NCBI GenBank assembly: GCA_910585935.1
Contig: CAJUHN010000012.1
Span: forward strand, 1 to 28,856
Length of the DNA stretch: 28,856 nucleotides
Origin: an uncultured Lachnospiraceae bacterium
Lineage (GTDB): Bacteria > Bacillota > Clostridia > Lachnospirales > Lachnospiraceae
Direction: 5' to 3'
The notes below the pieces were generated by a model that made no database searches, was not told where the DNA came from, and saw nothing but the letters and a program-made list of their open reading frames with translations. The translations under genes were made by a program, and so were the position numbers. Positions 7,223-16,046 of this stretch are shown one piece after another. How positions within the stretch are numbered: the stretch's first letter is position 1; every line of letters begins with the position of its first letter.

Positions 7223-8150
7223 GTCTTTCGTACTCCTTCCCCGTAATTTCCAAAAAAACATCGTTTAATGTGGGTCTTTCAGAATAAACACTTCCCATAG
7301 AAACTTCATTTTCCTGTAAAAAATTTAAAATATTCAATAAATTATGTTTTCTATTCTGAGATTTTAGCGTGAGTTGATTTCCATGATAATTAATATCACA
7401 TACATGAGGCAGTCTTCTTAACTCCTCTAATACTTGTTCTGAAATATGATATGCCTCTATGGATATCTTCTCCTGAATCCCGATCATCTCTTTTAATTCC
7501 TTCTCTGTTCCACTCACCAAACACTTTCCTTTATCCATCATATAAATTCTTCCTGATAATGCTTCCACTTCTTCTGCATTATGTGTTGCATAAATAATCG
7601 TCATTCCGTCCTGATGAAAACGAATGATCCTATCTATCAGCGCTCTGCTGCTTTGAATATCCACTCCTTCCATCGGCTCATCTAAAAACAGAATCTCCGG
7701 TTTATGCGCGATTCCACATGCCATATTGACTTTACGCAAAAGACCTTGATTGAGCTGATATGGATAGAACTTCCAGAAGTCAAAAATTCCCATATCTTTG
7801 ATTACTTCTTCCACTAATTCCTCTCTTTTTTTCTTATCTTTGATATAAAGACTACAAAAATAATCAATATTTTCATACACACTTAAATCCCCAAATAAGC
7901 AGATTTCTTCTGGCACATAGCCTATTTTTCTTTTTGTTTCATAAGAAAGAGATGTCATAGGCTTTCCAAAAATTTCAATTTCACCTTTATTTTTAGAGAT
8001 AAGAGCTTGCAGTACTTGTAATGTGGTTGTTTTCCCTGAACCATTCGGTCCGAATAATCCCACCATTTCTCCTTTATTCACCTGTATAGAAAAATGGTCT
8101 ACTGCATTGATTTTCCCATAGCGTTTAATTATATTTTCTGCTTTTATCAA
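7209..8150 (-). CDS. ABC transporter ATP-binding protein
   Basis: The 313-residue cytoplasmic ATPase energises the permease encoded next to it. Walker A is GPNGSGKTT, Walker B is ILFLDEPMEG, and the H-loop is YATHNAEEVE. The signature motif is degenerate: where LSGGQ is expected the protein reads LNQGLLRKV. A C-terminal extension of about 90 residues follows the nucleotide-binding domain, as in many ABC-2 exporters. The start is TTG at 8150, with AGGAGG 7 bases before it. It is transcribed divergently from the histidine kinase gene across a 211-base gap that holds a palindrome. Confidence 0.9.
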   Translation of the reverse strand: MIKAENIIKRYGKINAVDHFSIQVNKGEMVGLFGPNGSGKTTTLQVLQALISKNKGEIEIFGKPMTSLSYETKRKIGYVPEEICLFGDLSVYENIDYFCSLYIKDKKKREELVEEVIKDMGIFDFWKFYPYQLNQGLLRKVNMACGIAHKPEILFLDEPMEGVDIQSSRALIDRIIRFHQDGMTIIYATHNAEEVEALSGRIYMMDKGKCLVSGTEKELKEMIGIQEKISIEAYHISEQVLEELRRLPHVCDINYHGNQLTLKSQNRKHNLLNILNFLQENEVSMGSVYSERPTLNDVFLEITGKEYERREGI

Positions 8151-8279
8151 ATGAAGCCCTCCTATCTGAATGTTTCATAAACCATATCATCTATTTCACT
8201 TTTTCTCGCCTTTATTCATTTACTTTCTATTTTACACTAAGTCCCTAAAACAATATAGTGAATCTTTTCCCTATTTTTA

Positions 8280-8291
8280 TGACAATTGTCA
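8280..8291. promoter_or_regulatory. Perfect 12-bp palindrome, candidate operator
   Basis: TGACAATTGTCA is a perfect palindrome in the gap between the divergent ABC and two-component genes. It lies about 18 bases upstream of the candidate kinase promoter (TAGCAT at 8310-8315, TATGAT at 8333-8338, 17-base spacer). A dimeric LuxR-type regulator could bind it and control both directions. This is inferred from position and symmetry. Confidence 0.5.
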
Positions 8292-8361
8292 CAAAAAGGA
8301 AAAGATATCTAGCATAGCCGTTTCATTTATGTTATGATGGATAAAAAAGGAGATACTTTTC

Positions 8362-9435
8362 ATGGAAAAACTATATGATAAACTCATTTTATTTTTATGT
8401 TCCACCATTTTTCTCATATCCCATGAATTCTCCCCTTATACGGTTTTACCCATTATCATAGTGATATGCTTGAGTTCCTTTATCAGTTTTTTTAATAAGG
8501 CTTCTCTCAATATCCTAACTTATGTATGCTATGTAGGTCTTTGTATTTACTCTCCTAATTTTATTTTTTTTCTGCCTTTAATCTGTTATGATTTGGTCTG
8601 TGAAGCCTATCGCTATGTCCTTTTATTAGGAGTATTTTCGATCATACATGCTTTACGCTTCTTTCCTATTTTTACAATATTCACCTTATTATTACTCACA
8701 ACATTAGCCTATCTTTTAAAGAAAAGAACCTTAGAGCTTCTCAAAGCAAAGCAAGATTATTTTCAGCTTCGGGATAATATGATGGAAAAGGCTGATCAAC
8801 TGCGTTTAAGAAACAGAGATTTATTAGAAAAACAAGACTACGAAATCAGTAATGCTACATTAAATGAAAGAAATCGTATTGCAAGAGAAATTCATGATAC
8901 GGTAGGGCATCTGCTCTCCAGCTCTATTTTACAGATAGGAGCACTTTTAGCAATTTGTAAAGATGAGAATATGAAGCAAAATCTGACCAATATAAAAGAC
9001 ACTCTATCATCTGGAATGGATAGCATCCGCTCCAGCATCCATAATATCCATGAAGACTCTATGGATTTACAAGTGAAGTTAGAAGAACTCGTCCATAATT
9101 TCACCTTTTGCCCTGTCATTCTCTCTTATAATATTAATCATGACTTCACCATGAAAGCGAAATATTCTATATTATTTATCATAAAAGAAGCGCTCTCTAA
9201 TGTCATGAAACATTCTAATGCTACATTAGTAACCATTACCTTAAACGAACTCCCCGGACTGTATCAGATTATCATTCAAGATAATGGTACAGAAAAATCT
9301 TCTAAAGATGCTTCTGGAATGGGAATACAAAGTATGACAGAACGAATCCAAAGCCTTGAAGGCAATTTTTATGTTGATACAAAAGACGGTTTTCGTATTT
9401 TTATTTCCCTTCCAAAACAGATGGAAATAAAGTAA
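8362..9435 (+). CDS. Sensor histidine kinase (LiaS/DesK-like, HisKA_3)
   Basis: This membrane kinase of 357 residues probably senses envelope conditions and phosphorylates the regulator encoded next. Residues 8-120 hold about five membrane segments with almost no extracytoplasmic loop, a layout typical of intramembrane sensors. A coiled-coil linker leads to the HisKA_3 box ERNRIAREIHDTVGHLL with the phospho-acceptor His178. The ATPase domain has Asn280 in the N-box, DNG at 307-309 and GMG at 319-321. AAAGGAG lies 9 bases before the ATG. The regulator gene follows after 64 bases. The signal is not known. Confidence 0.93.
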   Translation: MEKLYDKLILFLCSTIFLISHEFSPYTVLPIIIVICLSSFISFFNKASLNILTYVCYVGLCIYSPNFIFFLPLICYDLVCEAYRYVLLLGVFSIIHALRFFPIFTIFTLLLLTTLAYLLKKRTLELLKAKQDYFQLRDNMMEKADQLRLRNRDLLEKQDYEISNATLNERNRIAREIHDTVGHLLSSSILQIGALLAICKDENMKQNLTNIKDTLSSGMDSIRSSIHNIHEDSMDLQVKLEELVHNFTFCPVILSYNINHDFTMKAKYSILFIIKEALSNVMKHSNATLVTITLNELPGLYQIIIQDNGTEKSSKDASGMGIQSMTERIQSLEGNFYVDTKDGFRIFISLPKQMEIK

Positions 9436-9499
9436 AATACTTTTATGAATAGAATATCTTTTATTTTTAAAACATTTGAATATTTAGGAGGAAAATATT

Positions 9500-10120
9500 T
9501 TGAATATTATAATTGTCGATGATGATAAATTAGTATGTAGCGCATTAAAGACCATCTTAGAAAGTGAACCAGACTTTCATGTCCCTGCTATGGGACATAA
9601 CGGAAATGAAGCTATTTCCCTTTATAAATCTCATCATCCTGATTTGATCTTGATGGATATTCGTATGGGAGAACTCACTGGCATCGATGCAGGAGAAAGT
9701 ATATTAAAAGAATTTCCAGATGCTAAAATTTTGTATTTAACTACTTTTGCTGATAATGAATATATCGTAAAAGCCCTTCGCATAGGCGCTAAAGGCTATC
9801 TCTTAAAACAGAATTTTGAAAGTATCATTCCTGCCATCAAAGCAGTGAGCAGCGGACAAAATGTTTTTGGAGATGAAATTGTATCCAAACTCCCCAACAT
9901 GAGCTGGTCATCTAAACCTTCCCTCTCTGGATATAATCTAACAGATAGAGAATTAGATATCATCAGCAATGTAGCAGAAGGACTGAGTAATAAAGAAATC
10001 GCTAATCTTTTATTCTTAAGTGAAGGCACAGTGCGCAATTATATCAGCACTATCTTGGAGAAATTAAATCTGCGTGACAGAACACAACTCGCTATTTTTT
10101 ATTATAAACACCAATCTTAA
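9500..10120 (+). CDS. LuxR/NarL-family response regulator
   Basis: The 206-residue partner of the upstream kinase has a receiver domain with acidic residues at 7-9, phospho-acceptor Asp53 (LILMDIRMG), Thr81/Thr82 and Lys103. A C-terminal GerE/LuxR helix-turn-helix follows (LTDRELDIISNVAEGLSNKE and LSEGTVRNYIS). It should bind DNA as a dimer when phosphorylated. The start is TTG at 9500, set by AGGAGG 8 bases upstream. Its likely targets are the divergent ABC transporter operon and itself, perhaps through the palindrome at 8280. Confidence 0.95.
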   Translation: MNIIIVDDDKLVCSALKTILESEPDFHVPAMGHNGNEAISLYKSHHPDLILMDIRMGELTGIDAGESILKEFPDAKILYLTTFADNEYIVKALRIGAKGYLLKQNFESIIPAIKAVSSGQNVFGDEIVSKLPNMSWSSKPSLSGYNLTDRELDIISNVAEGLSNKEIANLLFLSEGTVRNYISTILEKLNLRDRTQLAIFYYKHQS

Positions 10121-10195
10121 ATATGTTTTTCGTCTGCTTATATTTCTTTATCAGGTGTTAATTTTTCTTTAAAAGATTTGGGATACAAAGCAGAT

Positions 10196-10363
10196 AAAGG
10201 TTCGCTCCGGCAAAAGACTATTCCAACGAAACCGCGCTCTCGCTCCGTTCCAGACGTAGCGGACACTAAATTCGCAGCCCCGCTTCTTGCGAAGCTGCTC
10301 ATTAAGTGCCGACGTCTTCCAAGGGGTTTCTTTTGGAATAGTCTTTTGCCTATGCTAGTTTAT
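10196..10363 (-). repeat. Covarying-stem repeat, copy 3
   Basis: The core reads on the minus strand. The arms at 10209-10226 and 10333-10350 are perfect 18-base reverse complements built on GGCAAAAGAC. The outer ends match the family (GGTTCGC at 10199-10205, GCTAGTTTAT at 10354-10363). The core differs from copy 4 at about two positions, but the arms are unrelated to those of copy 4. It lies just after the response regulator gene. Confidence 0.92.
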
Positions 10364-10537
10364 CGTCAGTTCTACAATACTTTCCCTTCTAAATCAGACA
10401 TAAAAAATCTGATAGACATTCTTTCTCTCAAATAAACCAAAATTTATCTAAACTTCTCATTGAAATATAATTTTTATAACCTACTAAACCATTTCCTACC
10501 ATAAACAAATAGAATATTCAATAAGCAGAACATTTCA

Positions 10538-10762
10538 TTATTTTATTTTTTTTCTAATATTCTTCATTATAATAAAAATTATTATAACTATAATGGCTGT
10601 AAATACTGCATTTATTTCTATACTCAAATACCAAGGCGCAGATTGCGTTTCATATAAATCAGAATGATTTTTGTAATTGAGAAATTTATAAAAACTGCTC
10701 CCAATAAAAACTCCTATAAAGCTCCATAACGTAATTCTCAATATATCATATAATTTCTTCAT
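10538..10762 (-). CDS. Small membrane protein of unknown function
   Basis: This 74-residue protein has two hydrophobic segments (IGVFIGSSFYKF and AVFTAIIVIIIFIIM) joined by a polar loop (YKNHSDLYETQSAPWYLSIE) and a basic C-terminus, so it is probably a two-pass membrane protein. The ATG follows GGAG at 7 bases, and the composition is not that of a chance frame. It lies alone between repeat copies 3 and 4, with the two-component genes converging on it. I do not recognise a named family. Similar small proteins beside envelope-stress genes are plausible relatives, but no function is claimed. Confidence 0.65.
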   Translation of the reverse strand: MKKLYDILRITLWSFIGVFIGSSFYKFLNYKNHSDLYETQSAPWYLSIEINAVFTAIIVIIIFIIMKNIRKKIK

Positions 10763-10880
10763 AATCTTTCTCCAATTTCCAAATTACCAGTTTCATAATA
10801 CTATAAAATTAAAATCACTAACCACCTTTCACAACAGCTAAAAAAATAAAAAGGAAACTTTTCTAAAGCTGCCAGCACTA

Positions 10881-11045
10881 ATAAACTAGCGCCGATAAAC
10901 AACTACTCCAAAAGAAACCCCTTGGAAGACGTTGGCACTTAATGAGCAGCTTCGCAAGAAGCGGGGCTGCGAATTTAGTGTCCGCTACGTCTGGAACGGA
11001 GCGGGAGCGCGGTTTCGTTGGAATAGTTGTTTATCGGCGCGACCC
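10881..11045 (+). repeat. Covarying-stem repeat, copy 4
   Basis: The core reads on the plus strand, and the left end ATAAACTAGC is shared with copies 3, 5 and 7. The arms at 10889-10910 and 11019-11040 are 22-base reverse complements with one mismatch; the variable part is GCCGATAAACAAC. The P2-like inner stem is GAAACC/GGTTTC. The terminal loop near the 3' side is GGGA in place of GAAA or GAGA, still a GNRA tetraloop. It lies just beyond the stop of the radical SAM gene. Confidence 0.92.
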
Positions 11046-11073
11046 CTCCGCCAAACCTTTTTCCCTTTATTCC

Positions 11074-12588
11074 TCAAGAAAAATACTGATTATAAATTCT
11101 TTCTATTAAATTAGAATTATCATAATCACAGATCACCCTTTTTAAAATAGAATTCCTTTCTATTTTAATATCCCTACAATATAATGCTACATTTAAAATA
11201 ACCTCATACATTTCATCAACATTCTTCACTCTTTCGCAAATTCTTATGATTTCATTTTCCATAAATATATAAAATAAAGCAACTCTATCATCTTCAAAAT
11301 TATAATAATGCTCATAAATCAATTTATTATTCTTTAATAATTCATCATATATTTTTGTCCCTTTATATGGCACAAGAGGTTTAAATAAATTAGAAAACAG
11401 CAAAATCGATTCATAACCATTTTTAATATAATATTTATAATAACATTGTAATTCATAGATAATTTCTTCTATTTTTACAACCGGAGTATATAAAATCATA
11501 TAAACCCCTACATCTATCTTACTATCTTTTAATATATTTAAACACTCTCTATTCATTTTGGAAGTGACATCTTTTTGAAAATATTTTAAAGTAGAATCAG
11601 AAAAAGCCTCTATTCCTATATCTATCCCCACCCCTCTCATTGCCCTTCCATAAATTCTTTTATGTGCTTCTAAATTTTCATCTTTATAAGCTAAAGAAAT
11701 TTCTGTGAGCATCTCAAATAATTCTGGTCTTTTCTCTTTACATCTTAATAAATGATCCGCTCTAACCTGAAAATTTAATCTAACATTCTCCTTTATCAGC
11801 TTATCTTTTATAGATCTCACAATATAATATGCTTCTTCATACTCTTCTTTGTTAGTTCCCAGAAATTGATCATCGGAAAATATAATTTGCTTTATATTTT
11901 CTTTTTCTATTAATATTGAAATTTCATTTACAATATCTTCTGTATTCCTTCTGCAAAAATTAGATTTTACTCTTCTATTTGTGCAAAAACTGCATCTATA
12001 AACACACCCCCGTGATGTGATCATTCGAGCAGTGTTATATTTATATCCAAAATGAAATTTCTCAAATACTTCTCTTTTAGGCATCACTCCATTTTTACAA
12101 TTAGGTTCAACAGCAAGTCCATTATGTTCCCATCTATTCTCCCTCTGATAAGAAATCCCCACTATATCCCTAATATCTTGATTATCGTCCAAGCTCCGCA
12201 GAAGTTTTCCCACCTCTTTTTCCGTATCTCCTCTTAAAATATAATCAAAAATAAATGGGATATCATCAGGAAACATAGTGGGCATAATTCCTCCTGCCCA
12301 GACAATACACCCCCACCTTTTGCATATTTGGGCTAATTCTATCGCCTCTTTCCATGTTTCTTCTAAAATCGATATCCCTACATATTGTATTTCATATACT
12401 TCAATTATCTTTTCTATCACCTCATAAATCTTAGCCATTTTCATACCTAACTCATAACGATAAACATTAATATCTATTCCATACACCTCATAACCTTCTA
12501 ATTCCGCTGCCACATAAGCCTGTCCCAAAGGAGCAGCTAATGTATAAAATGTATTAGAAGACGGTGTTATCAACAAAACCCTTTCCAT
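11074..12588 (-). CDS. B12-binding-type radical SAM protein
   Basis: The 504-residue protein has an N-terminal Rossmann-like domain (residues 1-140, starting RVLLITPSSNTFYTLAAPLG) of the kind that binds cobalamin in this superfamily. The histidine motif DxHxxG is not apparent, so cobalamin binding is uncertain. The radical SAM core carries the 4Fe-4S motif CVYRCSFC at Cys195, Cys199 and Cys202. Such enzymes cleave S-adenosylmethionine to start methylation or rearrangement of small molecules; the substrate is unknown. The gene stands alone, is AT-rich, and is flanked by repeat copies 4 and 5 in the same orientation. The ribosome binding site is weak (AAAGGG too far upstream), so the ATG at 12588 is less certain. 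Confidence 0.85.
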   Translation of the reverse strand: MERVLLITPSSNTFYTLAAPLGQAYVAAELEGYEVYGIDINVYRYELGMKMAKIYEVIEKIIEVYEIQYVGISILEETWKEAIELAQICKRWGCIVWAGGIMPTMFPDDIPFIFDYILRGDTEKEVGKLLRSLDDNQDIRDIVGISYQRENRWEHNGLAVEPNCKNGVMPKREVFEKFHFGYKYNTARMITSRGCVYRCSFCTNRRVKSNFCRRNTEDIVNEISILIEKENIKQIIFSDDQFLGTNKEEYEEAYYIVRSIKDKLIKENVRLNFQVRADHLLRCKEKRPELFEMLTEISLAYKDENLEAHKRIYGRAMRGVGIDIGIEAFSDSTLKYFQKDVTSKMNRECLNILKDSKIDVGVYMILYTPVVKIEEIIYELQCYYKYYIKNGYESILLFSNLFKPLVPYKGTKIYDELLKNNKLIYEHYYNFEDDRVALFYIFMENEIIRICERVKNVDEMYEVILNVALYCRDIKIERNSILKRVICDYDNSNLIERIYNQYFS

Positions 12589-12659
12589 ATTCCAAAATAT
12601 CCCTTTCTTTATACAACATCAAAAAAGTCCTCATTAAACTTCCCAAACCAGCCCCTACC

Positions 12660-12820
12660 ATAAACTAGCACAAGCAAAAAATGATTTCCAAAAGAAGCCC
12701 CTTGGAAGACGTTGGTACTTAATAAGCAGTTCCGCAAGGAATTGCGAATTTAGTACCATTACGTCTGGAACGGAGCGAAAGCGCGGCTTCGTTGGAAACA
12801 TCTTTTGCTTGTGCGAACCT
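12660..12820 (+). repeat. Covarying-stem repeat, copy 5
   Basis: The core reads on the plus strand. The left arm (12668-12690, GCACAAGCAAAA...) pairs with the right arm (12793-12814) along its length except for one mismatch and one bulge. The ends TAAACTAGC and GCGAACC match copies 4 and 7. The central hairpin is GCAGTTCC-GCAA-GGAATTGC, changed from copy 2 in a way that keeps the stem paired. It lies between the YtvI-like gene and the radical SAM gene. Confidence 0.92.
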
Positions 12821-12854
12821 TCGTTCAAATATTCAAATATCCTCTCTCTAACTT

Positions 12855-13988
12855 TTATGGACTTTTCCTAAACTCATTAATATCATTTACAATCTCCTTC
12901 ACTCCATTAATGATATGATCAAATGCCCCTGCTTCAAATAATTTTATAATAATTAACCCAATCGGCACTGCCAATATCATCCCTGCAATCCCTTGTAATT
13001 TAAACCCAATATACATAAACACTAATGTCAGCAATGGATTGACTCCCATGCTATCCCCTACTATTTTAGGCTGTATTAACTGTCTTACTAACTGACTGAT
13101 AAGATAAATAAGCACCAATCCAAACGCATATTTATAATCCCCTCCTGATAGCTTCACAACAGCCCATGGAATTAATGCTGTTCCTGTTCCAAAAAATGGG
13201 AGAAAATCTAAAAATGCAATTAAAAGTGCCAATAATAATGCACTATTTACTCTTAAAATTAAAAATCCAAGGAACAGTATCAAAGCCACTACACCCATAA
13301 TCCGAAATTGCGCCTTAAAATATCCGCCCACTACATTTTTAAAATGCCCATATATAATATTAAAATTTTTTTCAATAGAATCTGGTGTAATTTTTCGGAT
13401 ATATACCATTAATTTCTCTCTGTCCGCAATAAAAAAATAAGAAGATAGAATGATCATAATTGTCTGTATTAAAATATTAGGTATATTTTTCGTAGCATTT
13501 CCTACTGCAGATATAGTTGGAGGTGCTATGTTTTGTATCACAGTTCCAATATATTCATTTAAACTATTCCCAATTTCTGTTATGGCTTTTCGAGCGTCTT
13601 CTGGAAGTACAACAAGAAAGCTAGAAAATTTTTCTATAATATGTGTTAATTCCTCTTCTAATGCGATATATAAATCTGGAAGAGCATATCGAAAATTCCA
13701 AATTTCTGTCACTATTTTAGTAATTAAAAAATATCCTCCTACAATGATTCCGCCAATAACACAAATTATGATAAGAGCAGAACTATGTTTCCTTACAATT
13801 TTTAATCTTCTCTCTAAAAATCTCACGAAAGGATTCGCGATCAATGCGATAATCCAGCCGACTACAAATGGCATAAAAAAACTCAAAAATTTAGGACCTA
13901 ACCATAACAATAAAATAATACCTGAGAGAGAGATTCCAATATTCAATATAATTTTTATATACTTTATTAATAACTTTTTTCCGTCCAT
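12855..13988 (-). CDS. ytvI: AI-2E family (YtvI-like) membrane permease
   Basis: The 377-residue protein has about eight membrane segments and the family-typical central region FLDFLPFFGTGTALIPWAV with the C-terminal block GVNPLLTLVFMYIGFKLQGI, which marks the PF01594 family. The sporulation protein YtvI belongs here; other members export AI-2 or act in sodium efflux, so the function is open. Start 13988 is chosen over an upstream ATG at 14009 because AAGGA precedes it and nothing suitable precedes the other. It follows the DUF368 gene by about 70 bases and is probably the last gene of the aminotransferase-hisC-popT cluster. Confidence 0.85.
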   Translation of the reverse strand: MDGKKLLIKYIKIILNIGISLSGIILLLWLGPKFLSFFMPFVVGWIIALIANPFVRFLERRLKIVRKHSSALIIICVIGGIIVGGYFLITKIVTEIWNFRYALPDLYIALEEELTHIIEKFSSFLVVLPEDARKAITEIGNSLNEYIGTVIQNIAPPTISAVGNATKNIPNILIQTIMIILSSYFFIADREKLMVYIRKITPDSIEKNFNIIYGHFKNVVGGYFKAQFRIMGVVALILFLGFLILRVNSALLLALLIAFLDFLPFFGTGTALIPWAVVKLSGGDYKYAFGLVLIYLISQLVRQLIQPKIVGDSMGVNPLLTLVFMYIGFKLQGIAGMILAVPIGLIIIKLFEAGAFDHIINGVKEIVNDINEFRKSP

Positions 13989-14061
13989 AGAGTTCCTTCT
14001 TTCTGGCATATTGACTGTTTTATTTTATGCAGATATTGGAAAAATCTATCTTTCTCATCTT

Positions 14062-14943
14062 TTATTTCTCACTCTCTCCTAAACGATAAGTCACAATGCC
14101 TCCCACAGCCAATAATAGGATGCCAATTATCAATTCTAAAGGCTTTATTGAAATACCTCCCATGCTGATAAAGATGGCAAAAGGAGAAGCTATAATTAAA
14201 CCTAAGATAGCACTATAAGTCATAGAACAAAAGCGTTTAAATAAAAATTCAATGACTTTTGCTATCACAAAAATACCCACTATTATTCCTATTCCAAATG
14301 GAAATAAAATTCCAAATCCATGCAAAAGTGCGGGCATGTCCATCACTTTTAAAGCGCTTAAAAAATCTGTAATAGCTGTTATAATTGCAGTATAATATCC
14401 TAAAATCATCAATACCATAGAACCACTCACACCCGGAATCACCATAGTTGCAGATGCTACCATACCAATGAGAAATAAAATACAAATTGTTCCTACATTG
14501 AGTTTATCTAATACTACTCCTGTATCTCCTCCACTCAGCATGGACATGATGATAGCAAAGGCAAATAATAAAATAAATGCGATAATATGCCCTATTCCTA
14601 TCTTTTTTCTATTTTTTGTTAAATCTCCTTTCAGACTCTTCACTAGAATAGGAATACCGCCCAGAATAAGTCCGACAAAGGTCAGAGAAGTAGCTAATGG
14701 GTATTTTTCAAAAAGCCATTCAATCATAAATGCGAATCCGACAATCCCGATCCCTGCTCCCAAAATAACAGGAACTAAAAATTGAATACTCTTTTTAAAA
14801 TTTTTGAAAATTCCTGTGAGTGAAGAAATTAGCTTATCATATATTCCTAAAGAAACTGCCATTGTTCCTCCGCTCACACCCGGAATCACATTCGCGATTC
14901 CAATTAATATTCCACGGATGATATCCATCACAAAATTTATCAT
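14062..14943 (-). CDS. popT: DUF368 family protein, probable undecaprenyl-phosphate translocase (PopT)
   Basis: The 293-residue integral membrane protein carries the family hallmark twice: IPGVSGGTMA near residue 20 and IPGVSGSMVL near residue 170, each in a re-entrant half of an internal repeat. Members of this family have been shown to return undecaprenyl phosphate across the membrane for reuse in wall synthesis; assignment here rests on family membership. AGGAG precedes the ATG, and the gene begins 15 bases after hisC, so they are cotranscribed. Nearby cell-wall genes (transpeptidase, transglycosylase) fit the role but belong to another unit. Confidence 0.88.
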   Translation of the reverse strand: MINFVMDIIRGILIGIANVIPGVSGGTMAVSLGIYDKLISSLTGIFKNFKKSIQFLVPVILGAGIGIVGFAFMIEWLFEKYPLATSLTFVGLILGGIPILVKSLKGDLTKNRKKIGIGHIIAFILLFAFAIIMSMLSGGDTGVVLDKLNVGTICILFLIGMVASATMVIPGVSGSMVLMILGYYTAIITAITDFLSALKVMDMPALLHGFGILFPFGIGIIVGIFVIAKVIEFLFKRFCSMTYSAILGLIIASPFAIFISMGGISIKPLELIIGILLLAVGGIVTYRLGESEK

Positions 14944-14957
14944 TTTTCTTTTTTCTC

Positions 14958-16022
14958 CTATTCTCTTTCCTTTTGAAACTCATATAGAGCATGAAATAAA
15001 GCTTCCATTTGTTCTTCTGTTCCAATCGTAATACGAAGGTAATTATCTATTCTTTCTAAAGGAAAGTATCTCACATAGATATCTTTGCTTTTTAAATATA
15101 AGAAAATATCTTTTGCTCTATACTTTTCATGTGTCGCAAAAATAAAATTAGCCTTGGAATCTGGAAAAGAAAATCCCAGCTTTTTCAATTCTTTTTTACT
15201 CTTTTCCCTTGTCTGTATGATTTTCTCTATCGTCATCTCAAAATACTCTTTTTCTTCTATCGCTTTTGTTCCTAATAGAATAGAAGGCATATTCATGGTA
15301 TACGAATTATAGGAATATTTCACATCTTGCAATGCTTTTATTAACTTAGAATGTCCCATCGCATAGCCGATTCGTATTCCTGCCATAGATCGGGATTTTG
15401 AAAAAGTCTGTACCACTAACAAATTTTCATATTTCTCTAATAATGTTCTTGCTGACTTCGCTCCAAAATCTACATATGCTTCATCTATGATTACGATAAC
15501 ATCTGAGTTTTTCTTTAAAATGTCTTCTAGTATTTCCTGTTCTTCTTCTACTCCTGTAGGGGCATTAGGATTTGGAAATATGATCCCTCCATTTTCCTGA
15601 TAATAGTCTTCTTTCTTGATATGAAAGTTTTCATCTAATTTCATTTTTTTATAAGGGATTCGGAATAAATCTGCCCATACATCATAAAAAGAATAGGTGA
15701 TATCTGGAAATAAAATCGGCTTTTTTGAATTAAAAAAAGTCAAAAATGACATCGCTAATACATCATCTGAACCTACTCCCACAAATATCTGTTCTGGCAT
15801 TAATCCATAATTTTTTGCTAATGCGTTCACTAATAATTTTGCCTGTGGATCTGGATATAGACGAAGTTTTTCTATTTCCATATCCTTCCACGCTCTTTCT
15901 ACCGCTTCGGAAGGCGGATATGGATTTTCATTTGTATTTAATTTAATAATTCCTGCCTTTTGAGGCTGTTCTCCGGGGACATAAGGAACTACCTTTCTGA
16001 TATTTTCTTCCCACGCTTTCAT
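14958..16022 (-). CDS. hisC: Histidinol-phosphate aminotransferase
   Basis: HisC transfers an amino group from glutamate to imidazole-acetol phosphate in histidine synthesis, using pyridoxal phosphate. The 354-residue fold-type I enzyme opens with NIRKVVPYVPGEQP and has NPNAPTG at 151-157, IIDEAYVDF around Asp180, the PLP lysine Lys209 in TFSKSRSMAG, and Arg217. AAAGGAG precedes the ATG. No other his genes are present, and related enzymes act on aromatic or phosphonate substrates, so the exact substrate is likely but unproven. It follows a second aminotransferase gene by 24 bases. Confidence 0.9.
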   Translation of the reverse strand: MKAWEENIRKVVPYVPGEQPQKAGIIKLNTNENPYPPSEAVERAWKDMEIEKLRLYPDPQAKLLVNALAKNYGLMPEQIFVGVGSDDVLAMSFLTFFNSKKPILFPDITYSFYDVWADLFRIPYKKMKLDENFHIKKEDYYQENGGIIFPNPNAPTGVEEEQEILEDILKKNSDVIVIIDEAYVDFGAKSARTLLEKYENLLVVQTFSKSRSMAGIRIGYAMGHSKLIKALQDVKYSYNSYTMNMPSILLGTKAIEEKEYFEMTIEKIIQTREKSKKELKKLGFSFPDSKANFIFATHEKYRAKDIFLYLKSKDIYVRYFPLERIDNYLRITIGTEEQMEALFHALYEFQKERE

Positions 16023-16046
16023 GTGATTTCTCCTTTAACCTGAAAA

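Noticed and set aside
10178..10435. Small open frames inside the repeats (also near 6317-6505, 10932-11114, 21527-21871, 21568-21798)
   Set aside because: They are chance readings through the repeat core, giving the same peptide pattern (SVPDV...LLIKCRRLPR) in different contexts without ribosome binding sites. They would be easy to misannotate as a protein family.
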